Source: Actinoplanes sp. M2I2
Lineage (GTDB): Bacteria > Actinomycetota > Actinomycetes > Mycobacteriales > Micromonosporaceae
Reading direction: 5' to 3'
Assembly (NCBI RefSeq): GCF_023544445.1
Contig: NZ_JALPVJ010000001.1
Location: 434,001 to 498,000 of the forward strand
DNA: 64,000 nt
Of the stretch, positions 9,732 to 20,453 are shown piece after piece; the first letter of the stretch is position 1; every line of letters starts with the position of its first letter. The translations under genes and the position numbers were made by a program. A model generated the notes under the pieces. The model had not been told where the DNA came from and did no database searches. It worked only from the letters and a program-made list of their open reading frames with translations.

Positions 9732-10901
9732 GTGCGCACCGCCGTCGTGGTCGGCGCCGGGCTGGCCGGGCTGACCACGGCCGGCGCCCTGGCCCGCTCG
9801 GGTTGGCACGTCGTGCTGCTGGAGAGCGCCGAGCGCGTGGCCGCACCGCCCACGGCGCTGGTGCTGTGGCCCAACGGCCGGCGGGCGCTGGAGTCCCTCG
9901 ACCCCGACGGCGGCTGGTCGATGATCGCCTCCCCGCTGGCCGACGGCGGGGTGCGCCGCCCCGACGGTCAGTGGCTGGTCGCCCCGCGCGCGGCCGGCGC
10001 CGGCTCCGCCGTCCACCTCGAAGACCTGTACGACGCGCTGGTGGCCGGCCTGGGCGACCGGGTCGAGGTCCGCACCGGTTTCCGGGTCACGACCATCCTT
10101 ACGGGTCCGGGCCTGCGCCCGGTCGTCGGTGACGGCCGCACCGAGATCGAGGCCGACCTGGTGGTGGCGGCCGACGGCATCGACAGCACGATCCGCCGGA
10201 TCCTCGCGCCCGGGTCCGTCGCGGTCGGCTCGGGCTTCGCCGCATGGCAGGCCGTCGTCCCCGGCTATCGGCTGCCGTCCCGCTCCGGCGGCCCGGCCGC
10301 CGGCGGCGAGACGCTGGGCGTCGGCTACCGGTTCGTGTCGGTCCCGCTGGGCGACCGGGCGGCCGGCCACGGCGGCGTCTACTGGATCGCCACCGCGGCC
10401 GGCGCGCCCCGCCCCGAGTCCCCGGCCACCCAGCTGGAGCTGCTGCGGCGCTGGTTCGCCGGCTGGCATCCGCCCGTGGGGGAGCTGCTGGCCGCGACCC
10501 ACGCCGGCGACCTCGTGCCGCGGGAGGTGCGCGAGCTACGTCCGCTGCCGCGGGCGTACGCCTTCCCCTCCGGCCCGGGCGGCGTGGTGCTGCTCGGCGA
10601 CGCTGCCCACGCCATGCCGCACCACCTGGGCCAGGGCGCCTGCCTGGCGTTCGAGGACGCGGCGACCCTGCGCTCGCTGGCCGGCGAGGCCACCCCGGGC
10701 GCCGGGCTGACCGCCGCGCTGGAGGCCTACAGCCGCGTACGGCAGCCACGCGCGGCCACCGTGGTCCGTCAGACGCAGCGTATGTCGGCGGTGGTGCGGG
10801 CCCGCGGCCGCCTCGCGCTGCGAGCCCGGGACGCGGCTCTCGGACATCTGCGCCCGCGCCTGCTCAGCGGACCCTTCGCGGAGTGGTCACCACCGGCTTG
10901 A
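9732..10901 (+). CDS. FAD-dependent monooxygenase / oxidoreductase (PHBH fold)
   Basis: A 389-residue flavoprotein of the class A monooxygenase fold. Visible motifs: the N-terminal GAGLAGL dinucleotide fold (residues about 8-14), the mid-protein VVAADGIDSTIR (DG motif) and LLGDAAHAMPHHLGQGACLAFEDA (GD motif with the FAD ribityl contact). These three are diagnostic of FAD monooxygenases that hydroxylate small aromatic or polyketide-like substrates; the substrate cannot be read from sequence. It begins five bases after the lgt stop, so it is probably co-transcribed, though the functional link is unclear. GTG start. Confidence 0.85.
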   Translation: MRTAVVVGAGLAGLTTAGALARSGWHVVLLESAERVAAPPTALVLWPNGRRALESLDPDGGWSMIASPLADGGVRRPDGQWLVAPRAAGAGSAVHLEDLYDALVAGLGDRVEVRTGFRVTTILTGPGLRPVVGDGRTEIEADLVVAADGIDSTIRRILAPGSVAVGSGFAAWQAVVPGYRLPSRSGGPAAGGETLGVGYRFVSVPLGDRAAGHGGVYWIATAAGAPRPESPATQLELLRRWFAGWHPPVGELLAATHAGDLVPREVRELRPLPRAYAFPSGPGGVVLLGDAAHAMPHHLGQGACLAFEDAATLRSLAGEATPGAGLTAALEAYSRVRQPRAATVVRQTQRMSAVVRARGRLALRARDAALGHLRPRLLSGPFAEWSPPA

Positions 10902-11125
10902 CGGGCCCGCCACTCGGCCCTCAGTCCGACACGATCCGACCCCCGGCCTCCAGCCCGCCCCGGCCCGGTCCGAGCCTGCTCCGGCCTGGCCCCGACCGAT
11001 GCGAGCCGGTGGCCGACATCGTCGGCGGGGTCGTCCTCGGCACCGAATAGGACATTGGTAGCGACGAATCTCGTAGTCGTTATCAAATCTTTATCGACGA
11101 GAGCGTTGGGGCCTGATCCCAGCGC

Positions 11126-11131
11126 TATGCT
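11126..11131 (+). promoter_or_regulatory. Predicted -10 element of a leaderless promoter for the surface protein gene
   Basis: TATGCT lies six bases before the GTG at 11138 with no ribosome binding site. The upstream 11040-11110 stretch is unusually AT-rich for this genome, as expected of a promoter. Confidence 0.5.
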
Positions 11132-11137
11132 CCGCCC

Positions 11138-12328
11138 GTGCTCGGTTATCTGGCGGCTGTGCTCGCCCTCTCACCCGCGACCACCGGCGCGCCGGTGGCT
11201 ATGGCGCCCAGCGAGCCGGCGCCCACCAACGTGACGCTCGCCTGGACCTCGGACGCCCGCACCGAGGCGGTCATCACCTGGGACGAGGCCGGCGACGCGC
11301 GCACCCGGCTGGAACTGATCGGCGGCGGCGGGATCTCCATGCAGCCGAAGTTCGTGGAGGCGGGCCGGCCCAACCGGACTCCGATGTGGGGTGGCCTGTT
11401 CGGCGCGAACTTTCGCGTGCGGGTGACCGTCGTCGACGCGGACGGCAACGCCCTGAGCGAGCCGGCCGACTCGCCGGAGTTCGACACCGACCAGGACCCC
11501 GCCGCGGTGGTCACCTCGGTGGTGCCCCGGGCCGACGGCACCATCCTGATGACCTGGAAACCCGGCGAGTACACGGACCCGAACCCCGGCGACCCGCTCG
11601 ACACCCCGGTGGTGCCCGTCCGGTACATCCCGGTCGCATCCCAGCCCGTCTACACCGATTACGACCACCTGGCCGAGCCGACCACGGCGACGTCGTTCGT
11701 GATCCCCAAGCGGCCCACCCCGCTCGCCGTCGGCCTCCGCACGGCGCCGAACGGCTGGTTCGGCTACACCGGCGTGTCCGTGCCGGTCGACGGCGGCCGG
11801 CTGACCGTGAAGGCCAGGACGGGCGCCAAGCTCACGGTGACCGGCAAGGCGATCAAGCTCACCCGGGCCTGCGACCTCTCCGCGTGCGAGGCGTTCGTCT
11901 GGGACAACCCGGATCGCCGGCTCACCCTGCAGAGACGCGCCGGCGCCACCTGGACGACGGTGGCGACCACTGTGTCCCGCGCGGACGGCACGTACACCTT
12001 CACGACGGCCCGGGCCGGCGCGGGGGCTTACCGGGTCCTCGCGCCGCCGACCGCGCGGGTGACCGGGCAGGCGGCTCAGGGGATCGTGATCTCCGACGTC
12101 GTGACCGTCGCCGCCGGTGGCGGGCCGACGGCATCCCCGACGCCTTCGGCATCCCCCGCACCTACGGCCGCCCCGGCTCCCGGGACCGGCTCGGACGGTG
12201 GCAGCGGCGGGGGCGGCAGTCTGCCGATCACCGGCACCCCGGTGATGTGGGTCGCGCTGGCCGGCGGTCTGCTCGTCCTGCTGGGTGTCGTGTTCGCCAC
12301 CCTCGGCCGGGCCCGCCGGCGCTCCTGA
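11138..12328 (+). CDS. LPxTG-type cell-wall-anchored surface protein
   Basis: A 396-residue secreted protein. The start has a hydrophobic stretch and an Ala-rich cleavage region (residues 1-23) but no basic n-region, so the signal peptide is atypical and the true start could differ. Residues about 28-330 form beta-rich domains resembling fibronectin-type or Ig-like modules. Then comes a Pro/Ser/Thr linker, LPITG near residue 363, one membrane helix and a basic RARRRS end. That order is a sortase sorting signal. No sortase gene is in the window. The role is presumably adhesion or wall architecture; the family is not recognised. Confidence 0.8.
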   Translation: MLGYLAAVLALSPATTGAPVAMAPSEPAPTNVTLAWTSDARTEAVITWDEAGDARTRLELIGGGGISMQPKFVEAGRPNRTPMWGGLFGANFRVRVTVVDADGNALSEPADSPEFDTDQDPAAVVTSVVPRADGTILMTWKPGEYTDPNPGDPLDTPVVPVRYIPVASQPVYTDYDHLAEPTTATSFVIPKRPTPLAVGLRTAPNGWFGYTGVSVPVDGGRLTVKARTGAKLTVTGKAIKLTRACDLSACEAFVWDNPDRRLTLQRRAGATWTTVATTVSRADGTYTFTTARAGAGAYRVLAPPTARVTGQAAQGIVISDVVTVAAGGGPTASPTPSASPAPTAAPAPGTGSDGGSGGGGSLPITGTPVMWVALAGGLLVLLGVVFATLGRARRRS

Positions 12329-12379
12329 GCCACCGCGCGCCCCGGTCCTCCAGCGGCGCGGCAGCCCGGCTCTCCAGCG

Positions 12380-12410
12380 GCGCCGCGCCGCCGGTTCTCC
12401 GGCGCGGCGC
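12380..12410. terminator. GC-rich hairpin between convergent genes
   Basis: An inverted repeat of about 11 bp (gcgccgcgccg and its complement) around a ccggttct centre lies between the convergent surface protein and GNAT genes. There is no T-run, so it may slow or stop transcription in both directions without being a canonical terminator. The surrounding bases repeat the phrase ctccagcggcgc several times. Confidence 0.4.
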
Positions 12411-12417
12411 CCCTGCT

Positions 12418-13284
12418 CTACAGCGGCGCCGCGGCCGGCTCCCCGATGCAGGCCGTGCCGATCCGCCGGAATCCCACCTTGGTGTAGAGGCGGGCGACGT
12501 CGTCGTCGCCCGCCGACAGGAACACCAGGCTGACGCCGTCGTCCAGCGAACGGCGGGCCAGCGCCGCGGTGAGCTGGGAGGCGTAGCCGCGCCGCCGGGC
12601 CGACGGCAGGGTCGCCACCCCGGCGATCTCGGCCACGTCGCCGGAGCGCATGACCGCGCCGGTGGCCAGGATCCCGTCGGCCGAATCGACCACCGCCGTG
12701 TAGTAGTCGCCGGACGCGCTGCGTTCCCGCTGGCTCGTGATCAGAGCCTCGCTGAGCTGCCCGGTCGCCGCGTCGCGCTCGGCCGGACCGGCCGGGTCGA
12801 TCAGCAGGGCGCCGCCCGTCGCCGGCCCGGCCGAGGCGGGCGCGCCGAAGCCCAGCTGGGCCACCGCCTGCGAGGCGGCCAGGTCGGCGGCGAAGGTAGG
12901 CCCGGCCGGGTCGAGGAAGCGGATGGTCCCGCCTTGGACCGGCAGATCGGGCACGAGCGCGGCCGGGTCGAGGGTCAGCAGCGGCGCGAGCAGCACGCCG
13001 AGCCCGGCCGAGCGGGCCACCGCGAGCAGGTCGGGAGTCGTCTCGTGCACCCATTCGAAAGCCTCGGGAAGGCCCAGCTCTCGTTGCCGCTGCCGGACGG
13101 CAGTAATATCGGCGGCAGACGGAGTGTCCGCCCCTATCCGGGGGCGGGCGTAGTACGGCCAGCCTTCGCCCTCGCGGACGAAGAGCACCAGCCCGCCGAA
13201 CTCCTCGGCCCGTGCGTAGGGCCGGGGCAGGGCATCGTAAAAACGCTCGAGCCTGACGAAGACGTCGGTATCCTGTTGCGCCAC
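12418..13284 (-). CDS. GNAT-family N-acetyltransferase
   Basis: A 288-residue protein whose last 110 residues hold a GNAT fold: EIAGVATLPSARRRGYAS carries the acetyl-CoA pyrophosphate-binding R-R-x-G-x-A motif, followed by VSLVFLSAGDDDVARLYTKVGFRRIG, the usual C-terminal strand and helix. The N-terminal half is a second, weaker GNAT-like or regulatory region. The substrate is unknown. The GTG start has TAGTCT six bases upstream and no ribosome binding site, so it is probably leaderless. It diverges from gltB but has no evident functional link with it. Confidence 0.85.
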   Translation of the reverse strand: MAQQDTDVFVRLERFYDALPRPYARAEEFGGLVLFVREGEGWPYYARPRIGADTPSAADITAVRQRQRELGLPEAFEWVHETTPDLLAVARSAGLGVLLAPLLTLDPAALVPDLPVQGGTIRFLDPAGPTFAADLAASQAVAQLGFGAPASAGPATGGALLIDPAGPAERDAATGQLSEALITSQRERSASGDYYTAVVDSADGILATGAVMRSGDVAEIAGVATLPSARRRGYASQLTAALARRSLDDGVSLVFLSAGDDDVARLYTKVGFRRIGTACIGEPAAAPL

Positions 13285-13290
13285 CGCGCG

Positions 13291-13296
13291 AGACTA
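13291..13296 (-). promoter_or_regulatory. Predicted -10 element of a leaderless promoter for the GNAT gene
   Basis: On the minus strand TAGTCT is followed by six bases and then the GTG start at 13284. Confidence 0.5.
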
Positions 13297-13327
13297 CCCA
13301 ACCACTGCGGCTGTCCGGCTACCCCAT

Positions 13328-13384
13328 TTGCCGTAAAGATGGATCGTTGCCGTAAAGATCGATGAGTGACGTGAAGGTCGATGA
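13328..13384. repeat. Three 19-bp direct repeats upstream of gltB (candidate operator)
   Basis: Units at 13328-13346, 13347-13365 and 13366-13384 have the form ttgccgtaaagatcgatga. The first two differ at three positions and the third at several more. They sit in the divergent region between the GNAT gene and gltB, about 130 bases before the gltB start. Exact 19-bp phasing suggests binding of a regulator to one or two DNA faces; the regulator is unknown. Confidence 0.6.
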
Positions 13385-13513
13385 GCGCCCGATTCAAGTG
13401 TGATCTATCTGAACTGGCGGAGATCGGCACCTACTAACGTAGACTTCAGAGACTTTGCAGGGCCGACGTCGTCCCGACCTTGAAGCGAAACACCAGTGAC
13501 GACAGGAGGCCCG

Positions 13514-16500
13514 GTGGCTTTTCCGCACCCTCAGGGGCTGTATGACCCGTCCCAGGAGCGCGACGCCTGCGGTGTCGCCTTCGTGGCGGACCTCTACGGC
13601 CGGCGCTCCCACGATGTGGTCGCCAAGGGCCTCTCGGCACTCATCCGCCTCGATCACCGGGGCGCCCGAGGCGCCGAGTACAACACGGGCGACGGCGCCG
13701 GCATCATGATCCAGGTTCCGGACGAGTTCTACCGCGCGGTGGCCGGCTTCGAGCTGCCCGCCCCCGGTCACTACGCCACCGGCCTGGTCTTCGTGCCCAC
13801 CGACGCCGGCGAGCGCGCCCGCGCGATCAAGGTCTTCGAGAAGTACGCCCTGGTCGAGGGGGGCGACATCCTCGGCTGGCGCGAGGTGCCCGTGCGTCCC
13901 GACGGGCTCGGCCAGACCGCCGAGGACGCCCGCCCCGCGATCATGCAGGTGTTCCTGGCCGCGCACCGGCTCACCGGCTCCGCCGCGGGCCCGGCCGGCG
14001 CCCCGTTGAGCGGCATCGAGCTCGACCGGGTGGCGTTCACCATCCGCAAGCAGGCCGAGCGGGAGACCTCGCAGCGCGGCGTCTCCGCCTACTTCCCGTC
14101 GCTGTCCTCGCGCACGATCACCTACAAGGGCATGCTCACCCCCGACCAGCTGCCCGCGTTCTTCCCCGACCTGGTCGACGAGCGCGTGTCGAGCGCGATC
14201 GCCCTGGTCCACTCACGCTTCGCGACGAACACCTTTCCGGCGTGGAAGCTGGCTCACCCGTACCGTTTCATCGCCCACAACGGCGAGATCAACACGATCC
14301 GCGGCAACAAGAACTGGATGGCCGCCCGCGAGGCGCTGCTGCAGTCCAAGACGTTGCCCGGCAGCATCAAGCGGCTGTTCCCGATCAACACGCCCGACGC
14401 GTCCGACTCGGCGAGCTTCGACGAGGTGCTGGAGCTGCTGCACCTGTCCGGGCGCAGCCTGCCGCACGCCATGCTGATGATGATTCCCGAGGCGTGGGAG
14501 AACGACCCGGGCATGGAGCCGAAGCGGCGGTCCTTCTACCGCTTCCACGCCAGCCTGATGGAGCCGTGGGACGGCCCGGCCAGCGTCGCGTTCACCGACG
14601 GCTCGATGATCGGCGCGGTCCTGGACCGCAACGGCCTGCGCCCCGGACGCTGGTGGCACACCTCGGACGGGCTGGTCGTACTGGGCTCCGAGGCCGGCGT
14701 GCTCGACTTCGACCCGGCCACCGTGGTCGCCAAGGGCCGCCTCCAACCGGGCAAGATGTTCCTGGTCGACACCGACGCCGGCCGCATCGTCCACGACGAC
14801 GAGATCAAGGCCGAGCTGGCCGCGGCCGAGCCGTACGACGAGTGGCTGCACGCCGGGCTGATCCAGCTCGACGACCTGCCGCCGCGCGAGCACGTCATCT
14901 ACACCCACGACTCGGTGCTGCGCCGCCAGCAGGTCTTCGGCTACACCGAGGAGGAGCTGAAGATCCTCGTCGGGCCGATGGCCCGCTCGGGTGCGGAACC
15001 GCTGGGCTCGATGGGTACGGACACCCCGATCTCGCCGCTGTCGAAGCGGCCCCGGCTGCTGTTCGACTACTTCCACCAGCTGTTCGCCCAGGTCACCAAC
15101 CCGCCGCTGGACGCCATCCGCGAGGAGCTGGTCACCAGCCTGTCGACCACCATCGGTCCCGAGGCCAACCTGCTCGACCCGGGCCCGGCGTCGTGCCGGC
15201 AGATCGTGCTGCCGCACCCGATCATCGACAACGACGAGCTGGCCAAGCTCCTCTCGATCGACGAGGACGGCGACCTGCCCGGCTTCAAGGCGGTGCGCGT
15301 CTCCGGGCTCTACCCGCTGCGTGACGGCGCGGCCGGCATCAAGGCCCGGCTCACCCAGATCTGCCGGCACGTGTCCGAGGCGATCGAGGACGGCGTCCGC
15401 ATCCTCGTGCTGAGCGACCGCGACTCCAACGCCGATCTCGCCCCGATCCCGTCGCTGCTGCTCACCGCGGCCGTGCACCAGCACCTGGTGCGCGAGCAGA
15501 CCCGTACGCAGGTCGCCCTGGTCGTCGAGTCGGGCGACTGCCGTGAGGTGCACCACGCGGCCGTGCTCATCGGCTACGGCGCCGCGGCCGTGAACCCGTA
15601 CCTGGCCTTCGAATCGGTCGACGACCTGATCGCCACCGGTTCGCTCGCGGGGCTCGACCCCAAGGCGGCGGTGCGCAACTACGTCAAGGCGCTCGGCAAG
15701 GGCGTCCTCAAGATCATGTCGAAGATGGGCATCTCGACGGTGTCGTCGTACTGCGGCGCCCAGGTGTTCGAGGCGGTCGGCCTGGACAACCGGCTGCTGC
15801 AGCGCTACTTCGCCGGCACCAACGGGCGCATCGGCGGGGCCTCGCTGGCCGACATCCACGCCGAGGTCAAGGCCCGGCACGAGAAGGCGTACCCGGCCAA
15901 CCCGGCCGAGCGCACCCACCGCCGGCTCGAGGTCGGCGGCGAGTACCAGTGGCGCCGCGAGGGTGAGGTCCACCTCTTCAACCCCGAGACGGTCTTCCTG
16001 CTGCAGCACGCCACCCGGTCCAAGCAGTACGACGTCTACCGCAAGTACACCGAGAAGGTGGACGGGCTGGCCGCCGAGGCCGGGTCGCTGCGCGGGCTGT
16101 TCGAGTTCAAGACCGGCCGCACCCCCGTGCCGATCGACGAGGTCGAGCCCGCCTCCGCGATCGTGAAGCGCTTCGCGACCGGCGCCATGTCGTACGGGTC
16201 GATCTCCGCGGAGTCGCACGAGACGCTGGCCATCGCCATGAACAACCTCGGCGGCAAGTCGAACACCGGCGAGGGCGGCGAGGACGTCGACCGGCTCCGC
16301 GACCCGCGGCGCCGTTCGGCGGTCAAGCAGATCGCCTCCGGCCGCTTCGGCGTCACCAGCGAATACCTGGTCAACGCCGACGACCTGCAGATCAAGATGG
16401 CGCAGGGGGCCAAGCCGGGCGAGGGCGGGCAGCTGCCCGGCAACAAGGTGTGGCCGTGGATCGCCAAGACCCGCCACGCCACCCCCGGCGTCGGGCTGAT

Positions 16501-18067
16501 CTCGCCGCCGCCGCACCACGACATCTACTCCATCGAGGACCTGGCCCAGCTCGTCCACGACCTCAAGAACGTCAACCCGAGGTCGCGGGTCCACGTCAAG
16601 CTGGTCAGCGAGATCGGCGTCGGCACCGTCGCGGCCGGCGTGGCCAAGCTCAAGGCCGACGTCATCCTCATCTCCGGCCACGACGGTGGCACCGGCGCGT
16701 CCCCGCTGAACTCGCTCAAGCACGCCGGCTCCCCGTGGGAGCTCGGCCTGGCCGAGGCCCAGCAGACGCTGCTGCTCAACAAGCTGCGCGACCGGGTCAC
16801 CGTGCAGGTCGACGGCCAGCTCAAGACCGGCCGTGACGTGATCGTCGCCGCCCTGCTGGGCGCCGAGGAGTTCGGCTTCGCCACCGCCCCGCTGATCGTC
16901 AGCGGCTGCATCATGATGCGCGTCTGCCACCTGGACACCTGCCCGGTCGGCATCGCCACCCAGAACCCGGTGCTGCGCGAGCGCTACACCGGCAAGCCCG
17001 AGTTCGTCGAGAACTTCTTCCTGTTCCTCGCCGAAGAGGTCCGCGAATACCTCGCCGAGCTCGGCTTCCGCACCATCGACGAGGCGATCGGCCACGCCGA
17101 GATCCTCGACGTGCGCCCGGCGGTCGACCACTGGAAGGCCCAGGGCCTCGACCTGTCGCCCATCCTGTACGTCCCCGAGCTGCCCGAGGGCGCGGCCCGC
17201 CGCGGCATCCGGGAACAGGACCACGAGCTCGGCAAGGCCCTCGACAACAAGCTGCTCGAGCTGGCCGCACCCGCCCTGACCGAGGGCGCCCCGGTGCACG
17301 CCGACGTCGCGATCCGCAACGACAACCGCAGCGTGGGCGCGATGCTCGGCGGCGAGGTGACCCGTCGCTACGGCGGCGCCGGCCTGCCCGACGACACCAT
17401 CTCGTTCACCCTGCGCGGCACCGGTGGCCAGTCGTTCGGCGCGTTCCTGCCCCGCGGGGTCACGCTGCGCCTGATCGGCGACACCAACGACTACGTGGCC
17501 AAGGGACTCTCCGGCGGCCGGGTCATCGTGCGACCGGACGACAGCGCGCCGTTCGTCGCCGAGGACAACATCATCGCCGGCAACACCATCCTGTACGGGG
17601 CGACCGCCGGCGAGCTGTTCCTGCGGGGCCGGGCCGGCGAGCGGTTCGCCGTGCGCAACTCCGGCGGGCAGGCGGTCGTCGAGGGCGTCGGCGACCACGG
17701 CTGCGAGTACATGACCGGCGGAACGGTCGTCGTGCTCGGGCCCACCGGCCGCAACTTCGCCGCCGGCATGAGCGGCGGCACCGCGTTCGTCCTCGACCTG
17801 GCGCCCACCAAGGTCAACCCCGAGCTGGTCGACCTGACCCCGCTCACGGCCGAGGAGCAGGAGAACCTGCACGGCCTCGTCGAGAAGCACGCCACCGAGA
17901 CCGGCTCCACGGTGGCCGAGCGTCTGCTCAAGGACTGGCCCGCGGCCGTCGAGCGGTTCACCGCCGTCGTGCCGCGCGACTACAAGCGCGTGATGGAACT
18001 GATCAGGACCGCCGAAGCCGCCGGTCGCAACATCGACGAGGCGGTCATGGGGGTCAAGAGTGCCTGA
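13514..18067 (+). CDS. gltB: Glutamate synthase, large subunit
   Basis: Makes glutamate from glutamine and 2-oxoglutarate with electrons from GltD; cytosolic iron-sulfur flavoprotein. The 1517-residue product has an 18-residue propeptide before the nucleophile Cys (about residue 19, in DACGVAF), a class II amidotransferase domain (to about 420), a central domain, an FMN-binding synthase domain with [10 protein letters not shown], the 3Fe-4S cluster [15 protein letters not shown], and a C-terminal beta-helix GXGXG domain. Length is normal. I chose GTG at 13514 over GTG at 13496 because AGGAGG (13504-13509) sits just upstream and the propeptide length then fits the family. Overlaps gltD by eight bases. 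Confidence 0.95.
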   Translation: MAFPHPQGLYDPSQERDACGVAFVADLYGRRSHDVVAKGLSALIRLDHRGARGAEYNTGDGAGIMIQVPDEFYRAVAGFELPAPGHYATGLVFVPTDAGERARAIKVFEKYALVEGGDILGWREVPVRPDGLGQTAEDARPAIMQVFLAAHRLTGSAAGPAGAPLSGIELDRVAFTIRKQAERETSQRGVSAYFPSLSSRTITYKGMLTPDQLPAFFPDLVDERVSSAIALVHSRFATNTFPAWKLAHPYRFIAHNGEINTIRGNKNWMAAREALLQSKTLPGSIKRLFPINTPDASDSASFDEVLELLHLSGRSLPHAMLMMIPEAWENDPGMEPKRRSFYRFHASLMEPWDGPASVAFTDGSMIGAVLDRNGLRPGRWWHTSDGLVVLGSEAGVLDFDPATVVAKGRLQPGKMFLVDTDAGRIVHDDEIKAELAAAEPYDEWLHAGLIQLDDLPPREHVIYTHDSVLRRQQVFGYTEEELKILVGPMARSGAEPLGSMGTDTPISPLSKRPRLLFDYFHQLFAQVTNPPLDAIREELVTSLSTTIGPEANLLDPGPASCRQIVLPHPIIDNDELAKLLSIDEDGDLPGFKAVRVSGLYPLRDGAAGIKARLTQICRHVSEAIEDGVRILVLSDRDSNADLAPIPSLLLTAAVHQHLVREQTRTQVALVVESGDCREVHHAAVLIGYGAAAVNPYLAFESVDDLIATGSLAGLDPKAAVRNYVKALGKGVLKIMSKMGISTVSSYCGAQVFEAVGLDNRLLQRYFAGTNGRIGGASLADIHAEVKARHEKAYPANPAERTHRRLEVGGEYQWRREGEVHLFNPETVFLLQHATRSKQYDVYRKYTEKVDGLAAEAGSLRGLFEFKTGRTPVPIDEVEPASAIVKRFATGAMSYGSISAESHETLAIAMNNLGGKSNTGEGGEDVDRLRDPRRRSAVKQIASGRFGVTSEYLVNADDLQIKMAQGAKPGEGGQLPGNKVWPWIAKTRHATPGVGLISPPPHHDIYSIEDLAQLVHDLKNVNPRSRVHVKLVSEIGVGTVAAGVAKLKADVILISGHDGGTGASPLNSLKHAGSPWELGLAEAQQTLLLNKLRDRVTVQVDGQLKTGRDVIVAALLGAEEFGFATAPLIVSGCIMMRVCHLDTCPVGIATQNPVLRERYTGKPEFVENFFLFLAEEVREYLAELGFRTIDEAIGHAEILDVRPAVDHWKAQGLDLSPILYVPELPEGAARRGIREQDHELGKALDNKLLELAAPALTEGAPVHADVAIRNDNRSVGAMLGGEVTRRYGGAGLPDDTISFTLRGTGGQSFGAFLPRGVTLRLIGDTNDYVAKGLSGGRVIVRPDDSAPFVAEDNIIAGNTILYGATAGELFLRGRAGERFAVRNSGGQAVVEGVGDHGCEYMTGGTVVVLGPTGRNFAAGMSGGTAFVLDLAPTKVNPELVDLTPLTAEEQENLHGLVEKHATETGSTVAERLLKDWPAAVERFTAVVPRDYKRVMELIRTAEAAGRNIDEAVMGVKSA

Positions 18068-19532
18068 TCCGAACGGTTTCCTTCGCTACGAGCGGCAGCT
18101 GCCCAAGCGCCGCCCGGTGCCCGTCCGCATCCAGGACTGGCGCGAGGTCTACCCGCCCGCGGGCGAGGAGCTCATCCGCGACCAGGCCACCCGGTGCATG
18201 GACTGCGGCATCCCGTTCTGCCACGAGGGCTGCCCGCTGGGCAACCGCATCCCCGACTGGAACGACCTGGTGCGGACCGGCGCGTGGGAGGCGGCCGCCG
18301 AGTCGCTGCACGCGACGAACAACTTCCCGGAGTTCACCGGGCGGTTGTGCCCCGCCCCGTGCGAGGCGGCCTGCGTGCTCGGCATCGCCGACGACCCGGT
18401 CACCATCAAGCAGGTCGAGGTGGAGATCGCCAACCACGCGTTCGACCTGGGATTCGTACGACCGCAGCCCGCACCCGCGGCGACCGGCAAGAAGGTCGCC
18501 GTCGTCGGCTCGGGCCCGGCCGGACTCGCGGCGGCCCAGCAGCTGGCCCGGGCCGGCCACGCGGTGACCGTCTACGAACGCGACGACCGCATCGGCGGCC
18601 TGCTCCGCTACGGCATCCCCGACTTCAAGATCGAGAAGTCGGTGGTCGACGCCCGGCTGGCCCAGATGGCCGCCGAGGGCGTCGTCTTCGAAACCGGCGT
18701 GGAGGTCGGCCGGGACGTCACCGCCGACGACCTGCGCGACCGCTTCGACGCGGTGCTGCTGGCCGCCGGGGCCCTGGCCGGCCGGGACGCCCACGACACC
18801 CCCGGCCGTACCCTCAACGGCGTCCACCTGGCCATGGAACACCTCGTCCCGGCCAACCGCGTGGTGGCCGGCCTGCAGGACACCACCCCGATCGACGCCG
18901 CCGGCAAGAACGTCGTCATCATCGGCGGCGGCGACACCGGCGCCGACTGCCTCGGCGTGGCCCACCGCCAGGGCGCGGCCAACGTCATCCAGCTCGACCA
19001 GTACCCGCTGCCCCCGTCGGCGCGGGCCGCGGAACTGCACCCGTGGCCCACCTGGCCGATCATCCTGCGCAACTACCCCGCCCACGAGGAAGGCGGCGAA
19101 CGCGTCTTCGGCGTGGCCGTCCAGGAGTTCGTCGACGACGGCAACGGCAACGTGAAGGCCGTCCGCGTCGCCGACGTGACCGTGGAGCGCATCAACGGCG
19201 TCCGCACGGTCACGGTCGCGCCCGGCTCCGAGCGCGACCTCCCGGCCGACCTGGTCCTGCTGGCGATCGGCTTCGAAGGCACCGAGAAGCAGCCGCTGCT
19301 CGAACAGTTCGGCATCGAACGCAACCGCCGCGGCATCCTCGACGCCGACATCACCTGGCAGACGTCGGCCCCCGGCGTCTTCGTGGCCGGCGACATGCAC
19401 CGCGGCGCCTCGCTCATCGTCTGGGCGATCGCCGAGGGCCGCTCCGCCGCCTCCGCCATCCACGACTACCTGGGCGCCCGAGGCGAACTGCCGGCCCCGG
19501 TCAACGCGATGTCCCAGCCCATCAGCGCCTGA
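18060..19532 (+). CDS. gltD: Glutamate synthase, small subunit (NADPH)
   Basis: Passes electrons from NADPH through FAD and 4Fe-4S clusters to GltB. The 490-residue product has the N-terminal cysteine clusters [17 protein letters not shown] and CPAPCEAAC, then an FAD-binding [16 protein letters not shown] fold at about residue 150 and an NADPH-binding [13 protein letters not shown] fold at about residue 285. The C-terminal [18 protein letters not shown] segment closes the FAD site. GTG start overlaps the end of gltB, so the two subunits are translationally coupled. A strong hairpin follows the stop. Confidence 0.95.
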   Translation: MPDPNGFLRYERQLPKRRPVPVRIQDWREVYPPAGEELIRDQATRCMDCGIPFCHEGCPLGNRIPDWNDLVRTGAWEAAAESLHATNNFPEFTGRLCPAPCEAACVLGIADDPVTIKQVEVEIANHAFDLGFVRPQPAPAATGKKVAVVGSGPAGLAAAQQLARAGHAVTVYERDDRIGGLLRYGIPDFKIEKSVVDARLAQMAAEGVVFETGVEVGRDVTADDLRDRFDAVLLAAGALAGRDAHDTPGRTLNGVHLAMEHLVPANRVVAGLQDTTPIDAAGKNVVIIGGGDTGADCLGVAHRQGAANVIQLDQYPLPPSARAAELHPWPTWPIILRNYPAHEEGGERVFGVAVQEFVDDGNGNVKAVRVADVTVERINGVRTVTVAPGSERDLPADLVLLAIGFEGTEKQPLLEQFGIERNRRGILDADITWQTSAPGVFVAGDMHRGASLIVWAIAEGRSAASAIHDYLGARGELPAPVNAMSQPISA

Positions 19533-19543
19533 GGTTCTTACCG

Positions 19544-19572
19544 GGGCCCGCTCAGTTCTGGGCGGGCCCTTT
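19544..19572. terminator. Bidirectional hairpin terminator between gltD and the NUDIX gene
   Basis: Inverted repeat gggcccgc (19544-19551) and gcgggccc (19562-19569), followed by TTT on the plus strand. It lies just after gltD and overlaps the last codons of the convergent NUDIX gene. Confidence 0.6.
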
Positions 19573-19986
19573 CTCCCGGTACGCGGCGAGGGTGTCCAGG
19601 CTGACCTTGGTCAATTCGCCGGGAAGAGCCTCCAGCCGGAACCAGCCGATCTCCGTACATTTGTCCGGCTCCCTGATCGCCGGCGTCCCCCCGAGGTGGC
19701 GCGCGGTGAACGACGGCGAAACCCAGTGCTGCCCCTCCTCGGGCAGAAGGTGGTCGGAGACCCCGAGCAGCCCGGTCACCTCGACGACCATCCCGTACTC
19801 CTCGTCGAACTCCCGCACGACGGCATCGGCCAGCGTCTCCCCGAAGCTCACCATGCCGCCCGGAAACTCCCACAGCCCCGCCTCGTTGCGCGCCGCCGCC
19901 CCCCGCCGAGCCAGGAACACAAGCCCCTCATCACCGAACACCATGGCGCCGACGCCCACTCCGATGAAGTCGTGACCCGGCCTCAT
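19552..19986 (-). CDS. NUDIX hydrolase
   Basis: A 144-residue pyrophosphohydrolase-fold protein. The NUDIX box is visible as GGMVSFGETLADAVVREFDEEYG, close to the GX5EX7REUXEEXGU consensus. The N-terminus VGVGAMVFGDEGLVFLARRG is the usual first strand pair. Relatives cleave nucleoside diphosphates linked to another group; the substrate is not predictable. The ATG at 19986 overlaps the stop of the upstream membrane protein by four bases (ATGA). That makes it the third gene of a coupled unit with the HD/HSP90-like ATPase, so a nucleotide-signal role is possible but unproven. Confidence 0.88.
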   Translation of the reverse strand: MRPGHDFIGVGVGAMVFGDEGLVFLARRGAAARNEAGLWEFPGGMVSFGETLADAVVREFDEEYGMVVEVTGLLGVSDHLLPEEGQHWVSPSFTARHLGGTPAIREPDKCTEIGWFRLEALPGELTKVSLDTLAAYREKGPAQN

Positions 19987-20453
19987 GACATGGCCGGCAA
20001 CAGGACGAAGGCGGCCCCCAGCCACATGATCCCCACCGACCCGACGATGAAGAGCACGATGTACGTCTCGTACCACCGCCAGAAGTTCCGCGGATCCGGC
20101 GCCTTGCGATAACCGGGCCGCACAGCCACCTCAGTGAGCTCACATTCCTCGCGTCGATAGTCGAGCCAGGTGACGACGCCGATCACAATGAGCAGCACCG
20201 TGAACGCCGCGATGACCGTTACCAAGGCCAGAATCGACACGATCCCGATCTGCGCGGTGCCCCGCTCGACCTTCCAGTCGTCCCACCGTACGAAGAGCGT
20301 GAGGGCCGCCCCCACCAGCACGGTGGCCAGGGTCTGATAGATCGCCAGGAACCGGTAGACGTTCTCGTTGACGGTATGCAGCTGCTGCAACAGAAACTTG
20401 TACCGCTCGACCTCGAACGCCTGAGCCCGGTCGATATCCGACGGCTGCGTCAC
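19983..20453 (-). CDS. Small three-helix membrane protein of the HSP90-like operon
   Basis: A 156-residue protein. A polar N-terminal helix with EVERYKFLLQQLHTVNENVYR leads into three hydrophobic segments (about residues 36-56, 70-96 and 129-151). The GTG at 20453 overlaps the stop of the ATPase gene (GTGA); a longer in-frame extension to 20861 would run inside that gene and is rejected. The ERYKFxLQ...NEN...YQ pattern ahead of membrane helices recalls small octameric membrane proteins of the RipA type, which I offer only as a lead. In context it could be a membrane effector or anchor partner of the ATPase. Confidence 0.75.
   Translation of the reverse strand: MTQPSDIDRAQAFEVERYKFLLQQLHTVNENVYRFLAIYQTLATVLVGAALTLFVRWDDWKVERGTAQIGIVSILALVTVIAAFTVLLIVIGVVTWLDYRREECELTEVAVRPGYRKAPDPRNFWRWYETYIVLFIVGSVGIMWLGAAFVLLPAMS

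Noticed and set aside
14213..17890. A 1225-codon leftward frame opposite gltB
   Set aside because: It lies wholly antisense to the well-conserved gltB gene, has the His/Asp/Arg/Leu bias typical of shadow frames in GC-rich DNA, and shows no family motif.
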